Positions 11,903 to 25,900 of a stretch of 64,000 nucleotides of DNA are shown here, one piece after another. The DNA is from Megalobrama amblycephala (lineage: Eukaryota > Chordata > Actinopteri > Cypriniformes > Xenocyprididae). The notes beneath the pieces were generated by a model. It saw only the letters and a program-made list of their open reading frames with translations, ran no database searches and was not told the origin of the DNA. The first letter of the stretch is position 1. Each line of letters opens with the position of its first letter. Where the stretch lies: assembly GCF_018812025.1 (NCBI RefSeq), contig NC_063061.1:39540674-39604673 (forward strand), read 5' to 3'. Both the position numbers and the translations under genes were made by a program.

Positions 11903-14900
11903 GGTTTTTCCTGCTGCTCCGCGTGTGTGTGTCATATTGATATTCAGAACATGAGTGTGTCGAGCAGCAGAAGAGAGACCGGATCCAGACAGAGAGACGG
12001 ATGAAGACAGACAGAAACACAAACAAACACAGACAGGTTACACAATCCGTCTGTCTCTGTCCGTCTGTCCGCTCACACACTGTTTCCAGTCATAATCTTC
12101 ACGTCTGTCGTCTCTCATGTGATGTGTGTTCAGAGTGTGTGTGTTTTCAACAGATGTTAGAGAGCGTGAATTCGGTCAGAGCGAACGTGATAAACAGTTT
12201 CTTCCAGCAGATGTTTTATGAAACTCGTCTGTGTTGCTGCTCCTCAAAATGGCGTCTCATGTGAGACAGAAATTCAGCCGCATTTCATCGCTGGAGACCT
12301 GTGTGTTTGACTGTGTGTTTGACTGTGTGTTTGACTGTGTGTTTGACTGTGTGTTTGACTGTGTGTTTGACTGTGTGTTTGACTGTGTGTTTGACTGTGT
12401 GTTTGATTGTGTGTTTGACTGTGTGTTTGACTGTGTGTTTGATTGTGTGTTTGACTGTGTGTTTGACTGTGTGTTTGACTGTGTGTTTGACTGTGTGTTT
12501 GACTGTGTGTTTGATTGTGTGTTTCACTGTGTGTTTGACTGTGTGTTTGACTGTGTGTTTGATTGTGTGTTTGACTGTGTGTTTGATTGTGTGTTTGACT
12601 GTGTGTTTGACTGTGTGTTTGACTGTGTGTTTGACTGTGTGTTTGACTGTGTGTTTGACTGTGTGTTTGACTGTGTGTTTGACTGTGTGTTTGATTGTGT
12701 GTTTGACTGTGTGTTTGACTGTGTGTTTGACTGTGTGTTTGACTGTGTGTTTGACTGTGTGTTTGACTGTGTGTTTGATTGTGTGTTTGACTGTGTGTTT
12801 GACTGTGTGTTTGACTGTGTGTTTGATTGTGTGTTTCACTGTGTGTTTGACTGTGTGTTTGACTGTGTGTTTGTGTGTTTGACTGTGTGTTTGATTGTGT
12901 GTTTGACTGTGTGTTTGACTGTGTGTTTGACTGTGTGTTTGACTGTGTGTTTGATTGTGTGTTTCACTGTGTGTTTGACTGTGTGTTTGACTGTGTGTTT
13001 GTGTGTTTGACTGTGTGTTTGATTGTGTGTTTGACTGTGTGTTTGACTGTGTGTTTGACTGTGTGTTTGATTGTGTGTTTGACTGTGTGTTTGACTGTGT
13101 GTTTGACTGTGTGTTTGACTGTGTGTTTGACTGTGTGTTTGATTGTGTGTTTGACTGTGTGTTTGACTGTGTGTTTGACTGTGTGTTTGATTGTGTGTTT
13201 GACTGTGTGTTTGACTGTGTGTTTGACTGTGTGTTTGACTGTGTGTTTGATTGTGTGTTTGACTGTGTGTTTGACTGTGTGTTTGACTGTGTGTTTGATT
13301 GTGTGTTTCACTGTGTGTTTGACTGTGTGTTTGACTGTGTGTTTGTGTGTTTGACTGTGTGTTTGATTGTGTGTTTGACTGTGTGTTTGACTGTGTGTTT
13401 GACTGTGTGTTTGACTGTGTGTTTGATTGTGTGTTTCACTGTGTGTTTGACTGTGTGTTTGACTGTGTGTTTGTGTGTTTGACTGTGTGTTTGATTGTGT
13501 GTTTGACTGTGTGTTTGACTGTGTGTTTGACTGTGTGTTTGATTGTGTGTTTCACTGTGTGTTTCACTGTTTCACTCTTTCACTGTGTGTTTGACTGTGT
13601 TTCACTCTTTCACTGTGTTTGACTGTGTGTTTGACTGTGTGTTTGACTGTGTTTCACTCTTTCACTGTGTTTCACTCTTTCACTGTGTTTGACTGTGTTT
13701 GACTGTGTGTTTGACTGTGTGTGACTTTCACTGTGTTTGACTGTTTCACTGTGTGTTTCACTGTGTGTTTCACTGTGTGTTTCACTGCGTTTCACTGTTT
13801 CACTCTTTCACTGTGTGTTTGACTGTGTTTCACTCTTTCACTGTGTGTTTCACTGTGTTTCACTCTTTCACTGTGTGTTTCACTGTGTGTTTCACTCTTT
13901 CACTGTGTGTTTGACTGTGTTTCACGGTTTCACTGTTTTACTGTGTGTTTGACTGTGTTTCACTCTGTTTGACTGTTTTTCACTGTTTTACTGTGTGTTT
14001 AACTGTGTTTAACTGTTTCACTGGTGTTTGACTGTGTGTTTCACTGTTTGACTGTTTCACTATTTGACTGTGTTTGACTGTTTCACTGTGTTTCGCTGTG
14101 TTTGTGTGTTTGACTGTTTCACCGTGTTTCATCGTGTTTAACTGTGTTTCACTGTGTGTTTGTGTGTTTGACTGTTTCACTGTGTGTTTCACCGTGTTTC
14201 AATGTGTGTTTCACCGTGTTTGACTGTGTGTTTCACTGTGTTTGACTGTGTGTTTGACTGTGTTTCACTGTGTGTTTCACTGTTTGACTGTGTTTCTGAC
14301 TGTTTGTTTGACTGTTTCACTGTGATTCACTGTGTGTTCCACTGTGTTTGACACTGTTTCACTGTGTTTCACTGTTTGACTGTGTTTCTGACTGTTTGTT
14401 TGACTGTGTTTCACTGTTTGACTGTGTGTTTCACTGTGATTCACTGTGTGTTTCACTGTGTTTGACAGTTTCACTGTGTGTTTCACTGTTTGACTGTTTC
14501 TGACTGTTTGTTTGAATGTGTTTCACTGTTTGACTGTGTTTCACTGTGATTCGCTGTGTGTTTCACTGTGTTTGACACTGTTTCACTGTGTGTTTCACTG
14601 TTTGACTGTGTTTCTGACTGTTTGTTTGACTGTGTTTCACTGTTTGACTGTGTGTTTCACTGTTTCTGTGTGTTTCACTGTGTGTTTCACTGTGTTTGAC
14701 ACTGTTTCACTGTGTGTTTCACTGTTTGACTGTGTTTCTGACTGTTTGTTTGACTGTGTTTCACTGTTTGACTGTGTTTCACTGTGATTCACTGTGTGTT
14801 TCACTGTGTTTGACAGTTTCACTGTGTGTTTGTGTGTTTGACTGTTTCACTGTGTGTTTCACCGTGTTTCAATGTGTGTTTCACCGTGTTTCACTGTGTG

Positions 14901-17203
14901 TTTCACTGTGTTTGACTGTGTGTTTCACTGTGTTTCACTGTGTGTTTCACTGTTTGACTGTGTTTCTGACTGTTTGTTTGACTGTTTCACTGTTTGACTG
15001 TGTGTTTCACTGTTTCTGTGTGTTTCACTGTGTGTTTCACTGTGTTTGACACTGTTTCACTGTGTGTTTCACTGTTTGACTGTGTTTCTGACTGTTTGTT
15101 TGACTGTGTTTCACTGTTTGACTGTGTTTCACTGTGATTCACTGTGTGTTTCACTGTGTTTGACACTGTTTGACTGTGTGTTTCACTGTTTGACTGTTTC
15201 TGACTGTTTGTGTGACTGTGTTTCACTGTTTGACTGTGTGTTTCACTGTTTCTGTTTCACTGTGTTTCACTGTGTTTGACACTGTTTCACTGTTTCACTG
15301 TGTTTCACTGTGTTTCACTGTTTCACTGTGTGTTTCACTGTGTTTGACACTGTTTCACTGTTTCACTGTGTTTGACTGTTTCACTGTTTGTATGTTCGAC
15401 CGTGTTTCTGACTGTTTGTTTGACTGTGTTTCACTGTTTGACTGTTTCTGTGTGTTTCACTGTGTGTTTCACTGTGTTTGACACTGTTTCACTGTGTTTC
15501 ACTGTGTGTTTCACTGTGTTTGACACTGTTTGACTGTGTGTTTCACTGTTTGACTGTGTTTCTGACTGTTTGTTTGACTGTGTTTCACTGTTTGACTGTG
15601 TGTTTCACTGTTTCTGTGTGTTTCACTGTGTTTCACTGTGTTTGACACTGTTTCACTGTGTTTTACTGTGTTTCACTGTGTTTCACTGTGTTTCACTGTT
15701 TCACTGTTTGTTTCACTGTTTGACACTGTTTCACTGTGTGTTTGACTGTTTCACTGTGTTTCACTGTGTTTCACTGTTTGACTGTATGTTTGACCGTGTT
15801 TCTGACTGTTTGTTTGACTGTGTTTCACTGTTTGACTGTGTGTTTCACTGTGATTCACTGTGTGTTTCACTGTGTTTGACACTGTTTCACTGTGTGTTTC
15901 ACTGTTTGACTGTGTTTCTGACTGTTTGTTTGACTGTTTCACTGTTTGACTGTGTTTCTGTGTTTCACTGTGTGTTTCACTGTGTTTGACACTTTCACTG
16001 TGTGTTTCACTGTTTCACTGTGTTTCACTGTTTCACTGTGTGTTTCACTGTGTTTCACTGTGCGTTTCACTGTGTTTGACACTGTTTCACTGTGTTTCAC
16101 TGTGTTTCACTGTGTGTTTCACTGTGTTTGACACTGTGTTTCACTGTGTGTTTGACTGTTTCACTGTGTTTCACTGTTTCACTGTGTTTGACTGTGTGTT
16201 TGCCTGTGTTTCACTGTGTTTGACTGTTTCACTGTTTGACTGTATGTTTGACTGTGTTTCTGACTGTTTGTTTGACTGTGTTTCACTGTTTGACTGTGTG
16301 TTTCACTGTGTGTTTCACTGTGTGTTTCACTGTGTGTTTCACTGTGTTTGACTGTTTCACTGTTTCACTGTTTGACTGTATGTTTGACTGTTTGTGTTTC
16401 TGACTGTTTGTTTGACTGTGTGTTTCACTGTGATTCACTGTGTGTTTCACTGTGATTCACTGTGTGTTTCACTGCCCTGATTCACTGATTCGCTCATCTT
16501 TATTGGGTTATTAAGGACGTGACCTCGTGAAATCATTGATGTGTTTATCTTCAGGAGATTCGTGATTGTCGGCTCGTTCTGATGTGGCTGTTTTGTTCAG
16601 AGTGATGTCATGTGGCTTAATTTTCCTCTGAGACACAGAATAACTTGTTTGTTGCTTTTAGAGATGTCGATATCTAGAGATCGAGGAGTCTGATATACAG
16701 CAGATTATAGGTGTCTGTTTCATACTTTCTTGATGTCATTACATGTCGGCCGAACCCCTCTGAGCTACAATAATTTCCCCCTGAGATTTTAAGTTTATAT
16801 GTTAACAATTTATCATCACATTCACATGTTCACATTTCTCTGATGTCAGTTAATGGTCACATGATGTGCAGGTCTACCAATAAAGTATCATCTTTTTCAG
16901 TTTCATTGTTTTGTTTTTTTTATTTTAAAATTATTTTGATTTTACATTTTTATGATTTAATTCATTTTTAGCAAGTGTTTTATTTTGACTAGTCTTATTT
17001 AATTATTTTTATTTGGTATTTTTATGATTTAATTTATTTTTAGCAAGTTCTGATTATGATTATGTTTTAAAAATATACATTTTAATATGACAATTTATAT
17101 GAAGTATTACAATTTTTAGTAAGTGTTTTATTTTGATTCTTTTCATTTTTATTTAATATTATGATTTTTTGTTTTATTTTGATTATTTTTATATTTTATA
17201 TAT

Positions 17204-17241
<38 letters not shown>

Positions 17242-19050
17242 TATTTTAATTTAACATTTTTATCATTTATTTTTAGTAAGTGTTTTATTGTGATAGTTTT
17301 TATTTGAATATTATGGAGGTATTTTTATGATTTTACTCATTTTTTACTGTTCTTATTTTTATTTGACATTTTTGTGATTTAATTCAATTTTAGCAGGTGT
17401 TTTATTTAGATTGTTTTTGTTTTAAAATGATTCATTTTTATTTGACATTTTATGATTCAATTAGATTGAATTTTTAAATAAATTTTTAATTTGACAATTT
17501 ATGAAATACATTTTTAGTATTGATTTATTTTAATTTTTTATTTGAAATTTCTTTGTGGGTTTTTTAGTAATGTTTTTATTTTTATTTAATATTTTTATTT
17601 TATTTTAATTTTTAGTTTATATTTTTATGATTTAATTAGTTTTTCATCAACTCATGAACCCAAGTTTAGGAATCCGTCAAATTAAATAAACCATTTGTAG
17701 TTTATTTTTCTTGTAACTCTGTGATGCTTTCAGAACATTGATCTTTTGGTTTAAGTTGATTCTGAGTCAACCAATGTTGTGAGTTTGGGGGCGGGGCTAT
17801 CTGTTTGACTGACCAATGGCAGAAGAGGGCAGTGTTCAGGAAACCTTTTTGAAAACAGTCATTATTGCAGTTCTGTTTGGTGAGGTTAGTGGCGCATGAT
17901 AATGATGTGTTTCTATCAGCCATTTATGGGTCAGTCATTAGTTGATGGTTGGGTTTATTCTCTTGTAGATGATGCCGTTAATGATGACGATGGTCTTTGT
18001 TTTCAGTTACCCCGAGAACGGCGTGGTGGCGATGAGCCCGAATGACGTGCGGCCGCGGGCCAGAACTCTGCTGCGCTTCGACCAGCTGCAGGTGGGGGAC
18101 GTGGTGATGGTCAACTACAACCTGGAGCTTCCCGAGGAACGAGGCTTCTGGTACGACGCCGAGATCACGTCCCTGAACGCCGTCTCACGCACCAACAAAG
18201 AGATCCACGTGAAGATTCTGCTGGGGTGAGCGTCGCTTTTCACGACAGAGGATTTCAGTGAGTGCAGATGATGTCACTGTAATCTCCTGCTGTGATTGGC
18301 TGTTTCAGAGGTCCGAGCGATGTGATTGGTGACTGTAAGCTGCAGTTTCTGGATGAGATCTACAGGATAGAGAAACCCGGAGCGCCTGCGCTGTCTGCGG
18401 CGGACGGGCCGTTCAAACGTACGCTCTCCGTCGAGTCACATGGGCGTTGTGTCGATTGTGAAGTATTGTGTGTGTAATGCGTGTGATGTGTGTCAGGTAA
18501 GAGCGGTCCGGAGTGTAAACACTGTAAGGCGGATCCGGACACGGAGTGCCGCTTCTGCTCGTGCTGCGTGTGCGGAGGGAAGCAGGACGCTCACATGCAG
18601 CTGCTCTGTGACGAGTGTAACATGGCGTTTCACATCTACTGCCTGAACCCGCCGCTGTCCTCCATACCTGAGGACGAAGACTGGTGAGACACACACACAC
18701 ACACACACACTCACTCCGCGGTCAGTGCTCGAAACAGCTCCGTTCAGGGTCACAAATGAACTTTTCCATTGATTTTTTTCCATTGAACTTATTCATTTAT
18801 TAATGTTCATCAGTGTTTCTTACTTCTCAAACTCTCTCTTTATTATGTGAATGGACATTGTCACATGTGCTGTGATGCAGGTGTGTGTGTGTGTGTGTGT
18901 GTGCAGGTATTGTCCCACCTGTAAGAATGACAGCAGTGAGGTTGTGAAAGCTGGAGAGAAACTCAGAACCAGCAAGAAGAAATCCAAGATGCCGTCAGCC
19001 ACAACAGAGAGCCAGAGAGACTGGGGCAAGGTGAGACACACACACACACA

Positions 19051-19088
<38 letters not shown>

Positions 19089-21280
19089 CACATAAGCACA
19101 CACACATACACACACACTCTCACATAAGCACACACACTCACACACACACACATTCGCACACACATGCATTCACAGACACACACACACTCTCACATAAGCA
19201 CATGCACACTCTCACACACTCGCACACATGTGCACACATTCTCACACACGCACTCACACACACATGTGCACTCGCACACACATACACATGCGCACTCTCA
19301 CACACACAAACACACATATACACACACTCACACGCACTCTCACACACACGAACACACATATGCACACACACACACTCACGCACTCTCACACACATGCACT
19401 CACAAAAACACGCACTCGCACACACATATGCACACACACACACACTCACACGCACTCTCACACATGTACACTCGCACACACATATGCACACACACACACT
19501 CACGCACTCTCACACACATGCACTCACAAAAACACGCACTCGCACACACACACTCGCACACACATATGCACACTCACACACACACGCACTCTCACACACT
19601 CGCATGCTCTCACACACATACACTCACACTCACATACACACAGTGAGGACATTATCCCCCTACACTAACTCTACTCCTAACTCTATCCATCACAGAAAAC
19701 ATTCTGCATGTTTACATTTTAATAAAACATTGTTTAGTGTGTTTTTAAAGCTATTTTAAATATGAGGACTCATGAAATGTTCTCATAGTTCATGTTTTCA
19801 TCGTAATATCAGTGTAATACCCATCATGCACACACACGCACGTTTCTCCTGCTGCGTTAATAAGCACACATCAAAACTGATCTTCCCTCATTTTCTCTGT
19901 CACATTACTTTCATCACAATTAACCAAATTCTCTTTAATGAATTTCTCAGAACGTGTATGCAGCAGCAGATGATTTAACTTGAGAACGTGTGTGTGTGTG
20001 TGTGTGTGTGTGTTGCGGTCCTGTACCAGCGGCTGCTGCATTCACACAGATTGTTTAGTGATGCGTCTGTTGATTAATAACGGCTGTGTAACTCAAAGAA
20101 CATGGAGAGCGTGAGCTTCATCTGCAGATCAAAGGCTGTTTGTGTAAAGAATGAGAGCTTGAGCAGCTTCAGACGCTCATTTACTCTGAGAGAAACCAGC
20201 TGAGCGCCAGAGTCCCGCTGAGCTGCCTTTACGAGCGCTGAGGCATTGTGGGAAAGCAGGTACGGGAGTGTGTGCGGACACACACGATGCTTCAACTTCA
20301 CCGGCCGACGTAATTATACTGAAATAATTCCCACCCAAGGCATAATAAAAGGGCGGGGCCTGGTTGAGTTAGTTAGTAGTGTGTTGAAACTAAGGGGCGG
20401 GACATTTCCCGCTTGACCAATCACAACACACTTTTCATAAGGAGGGGCTTCAGAGAGAACAGTAACAATGACATGTGTGTGTTTTAGGGTATGGCGTGTG
20501 TGGGCCGCACTAAAGAATGCACCATCGTCCCCTCCAATCACTACGGCCCAGTTCCTGGCGTTCCCGTCGGAACCACGTGGAAGTTCCGAGTCCAGGTGAG
20601 GAGATCTGCTCCGGAGCAGGGCATTCTGGGAACAGGGGCTCATTGTGAAGGTGTTAAATGTGTTTGTGTGGTCAGGTGAGCGAGGCGGGCGTCCACAGGC
20701 CTCATGTCGGCGGGATCCACGGCCGCAGTAACGACGGCTCGTACTCGCTGGTGCTCGCTGGGGGATTCGAGGATGAAGTTGTGAGTGTTTGTTTGTTTTA
20801 GATCAGCGTTAAAGTAATTATGAGTAATTAATGACAGAATTTTCATTGTTGGGTGAACTAACCCTTTAACACTATAAATCATATTTGATATGCAAACATG
20901 ATCGGAACTTTGCTGATGTTGTCAGGATCGGGGCGATGAGTTCACCTACACCGGCAGCGGAGGTCGCGACCTTTCGGGAAACAAGCGAATCGGCGAGCAC
21001 TCGTTCGATCAGACGCTCACGCACATGAACAGGTGATCCTGTGGCGTCTCTGATGTTTCTCTAATGCATGTAAAATGTGGCTGTACGTGTTTCTTGTTGA
21101 CCTCTGACCTCTCAGGGCTCTGGCACTGAACTGTGACGCTCCCCTGAATGACAAGGACGGGGCGGAGTCACGCAACTGGCGGGCGGGAAAACCAGTGAGA
21201 GTGATCCGCAGCTCCAAGGGCCGACGAATCAGCAAATACGCACCGGAGGAGGGGAACCGCTATGATGGCATTTATAAGGT

Positions 21281-21312
<32 letters not shown>

Positions 21313-21406
21313 ATCACACATACACACTTTGAAATCACACACTCTCTCTGAAATCACACACACTCTGAAATCTCACACACACTCTCAAATCACGCACACT
21401 CTGAAA

Positions 21407-21447
<41 letters not shown>

Positions 21448-21685
21448 CTGAAATCACACACACACTCTCTGAAATCACACACACTCTCTGAAATCTCTCA
21501 CACACACTCTGAAATCTCACACACTCTCTCTGAAATCACACACACTCTGAAATCTCACACACACTGAAATCACACACACACTCTCTGAAATCACACACAC
21601 ACTCTCTGAAATCACACACACTCTCTGAAATCTCACACACACTCTGAAATCTCACACACACTCTCAAATCACGCACACTCTGAAA

Positions 21686-21733
<48 letters not shown>

Positions 21734-22032
21734 AAATCACACACACACTCTGAAATCACACATACAAACACACACACACTCTGAAATCACACACACTATG
21801 ACATCATACACACACACACTCTGAAATCACACACACACTCTCAAATCACACATACACACACACACTCTGAAATCACACACACACTCTGAAATCACACACA
21901 CACTCTCAAATCACACACACTCTCAAATCACACATACACACACAGACGCTGAAATCACACCCTGAAATCACACACACACACACACTCACTCACTCACTCA
22001 CTCACTCTCTCTGTCGCTCACACACACATGCT

Positions 22033-22081
<49 letters not shown>

Positions 22082-22111
22082 CTCTCTCTCTCTCGCTCAC
22101 ACACACATGCT

Positions 22112-22146
<35 letters not shown>

Positions 22147-22913
22147 CTCTCTCTCTCTCTCTCGCTCACACACACATGCTCTCTACACACACACACACTC
22201 ACTCACTCACTCACTCACTCACTCACTCACTCACTCACTCACTCACTCACTCACTCACTCACTCACTCACTCACTCTCACTCACACACACACGCTCACAC
22301 ACACACACTCACACACACTCACACACAGGTAAATGAACCTCCTCGCTGTGAATAATCATGTTCATGCTGATGTTTAGCTGTGAATAAATTATTATCACAG
22401 GAACATTTAATCTCAGTTTCTCACATATATGTTATGTAACTATTCATAAACATGACATCATCCACAAGCTGCTTCTCTCATACTACTTTTCATATTAATT
22501 AAACGTTTGTGTTTAATTAAATATACAGTTATTGACAGTTAATGAACATAAATTAAAAAAGTATAAAACTCAATGAACTGTGAATGCAAATTGTATTAGT
22601 ATTATTTATGCAAAGCCACGGTGATCTGAACACTTCAAATGAAGTTCTTTTATCAAAACTTTGTTGCATCATTCGTCACTATGGAAACGTGATGTTAGCA
22701 GAGAACCGCTGCACTGCCCGTTACTCGTCTGAAGACTGTGCTTTGTTCAGGTGGTGAAGTACTGGCCGGAGATTGGGAAGTGCGGCTTCCTGGTGTGGCG
22801 GTACCTGCTGCGGCGGGATGACATGGAGCCGGCGCCGTGGACTCCTGAAGGAATGGAGCGCAGCAAAAAACTGGGCCTCAAAGTCCAGGTGAGGACACAC
22901 ACCTCAGTCAGGT

Positions 22914-22951
<38 letters not shown>

Positions 22952-25900
22952 CTGTGAGTGGGGAAAAAGCTTTTTGCAGTCTTACTATAATGACTGGCTA
23001 TATCTGTCTGTGCTTCAGTATCCTCCTGGTTATCTGGAGGCCATGGCCAATAAGACGAAGCGAGAGGCGACGGTTCGAGCGGTGGGCAGCTCCACGCGGG
23101 GCAGGAAGAGGGGTCGACCCCGATCCTCACGCCCGTCCAAGAGACCCCAGGAGGAAGAGGATGAGAAGCCTGAGGTGAACATGGAGGAAGAGCTTCAGAG
23201 TAATGGCAGTCCAGACGCTCCTGAAGAAGACAACACAAGTACGGTCACACATCAGCTGTGTGAGTGTGTGTGTGCTTCTGTTTGTTTATCCGTCTATATG
23301 AATGTGTGTGTGTGTGCGTCTGTCAGGTGTGTGCGAGGAGCAGGAGGAGCCTCAGGTGAAGCGTCTGAAGGAAGTGGAATCGTTTGTTCTGTCAGAACAG
23401 CAGCGGAATCTGATACAGGAAGACGAACCCAACAGGAAGCTGTGGGACGAAGCGCTGAGCTTCCTCAAGGAGGGACCGGTACACACTTTTATAAACTAAA
23501 ATAAAAAACTATAAAACTATAATGTTAAATAAGACTGTGTTGAGTTTCTTCTGCACCTTGACTGTTAAAGTACTGCTGTTGCCATGGATACTCTGACACA
23601 TCACTTCCTGTTGTCCTGCAGAACTTCCTGCGTAAGGTGGAGCAGCTGTTCATGTGTGTGTGTTGTCAGGAATTATCCTTCCAGCCCGTCACCACCGAGT
23701 GTTCGCACAACGTCTGCAAGGTTTGTGATGAACACATCTGTCAATCATCACTATACGATCATAACATCAGCAGTCATCACTGTATGATCATAACATCTGC
23801 AATCATCACTGTATAACATCTGCAATCATCACTGTATAACATCTGCAATCATCACTGTATGATCATAACATCAGCAGTCATCACTGTATGATCATAACAT
23901 CTGTCAATCATCACTATACGATCATAACATCAGCAGTCATCACTGTATGATCATAACATCTGTCAATCATCACTATACGATCATAACATCTGCAATCATC
24001 ACTGTATGATCATAACATCATTGTACCATCATAACATCTGCAGTCATCACCGTACAATCATAACATCTGCAGTCATCACTGTACGATCATAACATCTGCA
24101 ATCATCACTGTACCATCATAACATCTGCAATCATCACCATAACATCTGCAATCATCACTGTATGATCATAACATCTGCAGTCATCACTGTACCATCATAA
24201 CATCTGCAATCATCACCATAACATCATAACATCTGCAATCATCACTGTATGATCATAACATCTGCAGTCATCACTGTATGATCATAACATCTGTCAATCA
24301 TCACTATACGATCATAACATCAGCAGTCATCACTGTATGATCATAACATCTGCAATCATCACTGTATGATCATAACATCACTGTACCATCATAACATCTG
24401 CAGTCATCACCGTACAACCATAACATCTGCAGTCATCTCTGTACGATCATAACATCTGCAATCATCACTGTACCATCATAACATCTGCAATCATCACCAT
24501 AACATCTGCAATCATCACTGTATGATCATAACATCTGCAGTCATCACTGTACCATCATAACATCTGCAATCATCACCATAACATCATAACATCTGAAGTC
24601 ATCACTGTACCATCATAACATCTGCAATCATCACCATAACATCATAACATCTGCAGTCATCACCGTACAATCATAACATCTGCAGTCATCACCGTACGAT
24701 CATAACATCTGCAGTCATCACGGTACGATCATAACATCTGCAATCATCACTGTGCCATCATAACATCTGCAATCATCACTGTACAATCATAACATCTGCA
24801 ATCATCACTACGATCATAACATCTGTCAATCATCACTGTACGATCATGAAATCTGCAGTCATCACGGTACGATCATAACATCTGCAGTCATCACGGTACG
24901 ATCATAACATCTGCAATCATCACTGTGCCATCATAACATCTGCAATCACCACTGTGCCATCATAACATCTGCAATCATCACTGTGCCATCATAACATCTG
25001 CAATCACCACTGTACCATCATAACATCTGCAGTCATCACTGTATGATCATAACATCTGCAGTCATCACTGTGCCATCATAACATCTGCAGTCATCACTGT
25101 GCCATCATAACATCTGCAATCATCACTGTACCATCATAACATCTGCAATCATCACTGTATGATCATAACATTTGCAATCACCACTGTACGATCATAACAT
25201 CTGCAATCATCACTGTACCATCATAACATCTGCATTCATCACTGTGCCATCATAACATCTGCAATCATCACTGTACCATCATAACATCTGCAATCATCAC
25301 TGTATGATCATAACATTTGCAATCACCACTGTACAATCATAACATCTGCAATCATCACTGTACCATCATAACATCTGCAGTCATCACTGTGCCATCATAA
25401 CATCTGCAATCATCACTGTATGATCATAACATCTGCAGTCATCACTGTGCTATCATAACATCTGCAATTATCACCATAACATCATAACATCTGCAATCAT
25501 CACTGTGCCATCATAACATCTGCAATCATCACTGTGCCATCATAACATCTGCAATCATCACTGTATGATCATAACATCTGCAGTCATCACTGTGCCATCA
25601 TAACATCTGCAGTCATCACTGTGCCATCATAACATCTGCAGTCATCACTGTGCCATCATAACATCTGCAGTCATCACTGTGCCATCATAACATCTGCAGT
25701 CATCACTGTGCCATCATAACATCTGCAGTCATCACTGTGCCATCATAACATCTGCAATCATCACTGTACCATCATAACATCTGCAATCATCACTGTATGA
25801 TCATAACATTTGCAATCACCACTGTACGATCATAACATCTGCAATCATCACTGTACCATCATAACATCTGCATTCATCACTGTGCCATCATAACATCTGC

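Noticed and set aside
12231..13622. Open frames of up to 259 codons, (VFDC)n and (KHTV)n
   Set aside because: Exact product of a 12-bp tandem repeat; present on both strands, no splice context, no codon bias.
19033..22327. His/Thr-rich and Cys/Val-rich open frames
   Set aside because: CA/GT dinucleotide repeats always give such frames.
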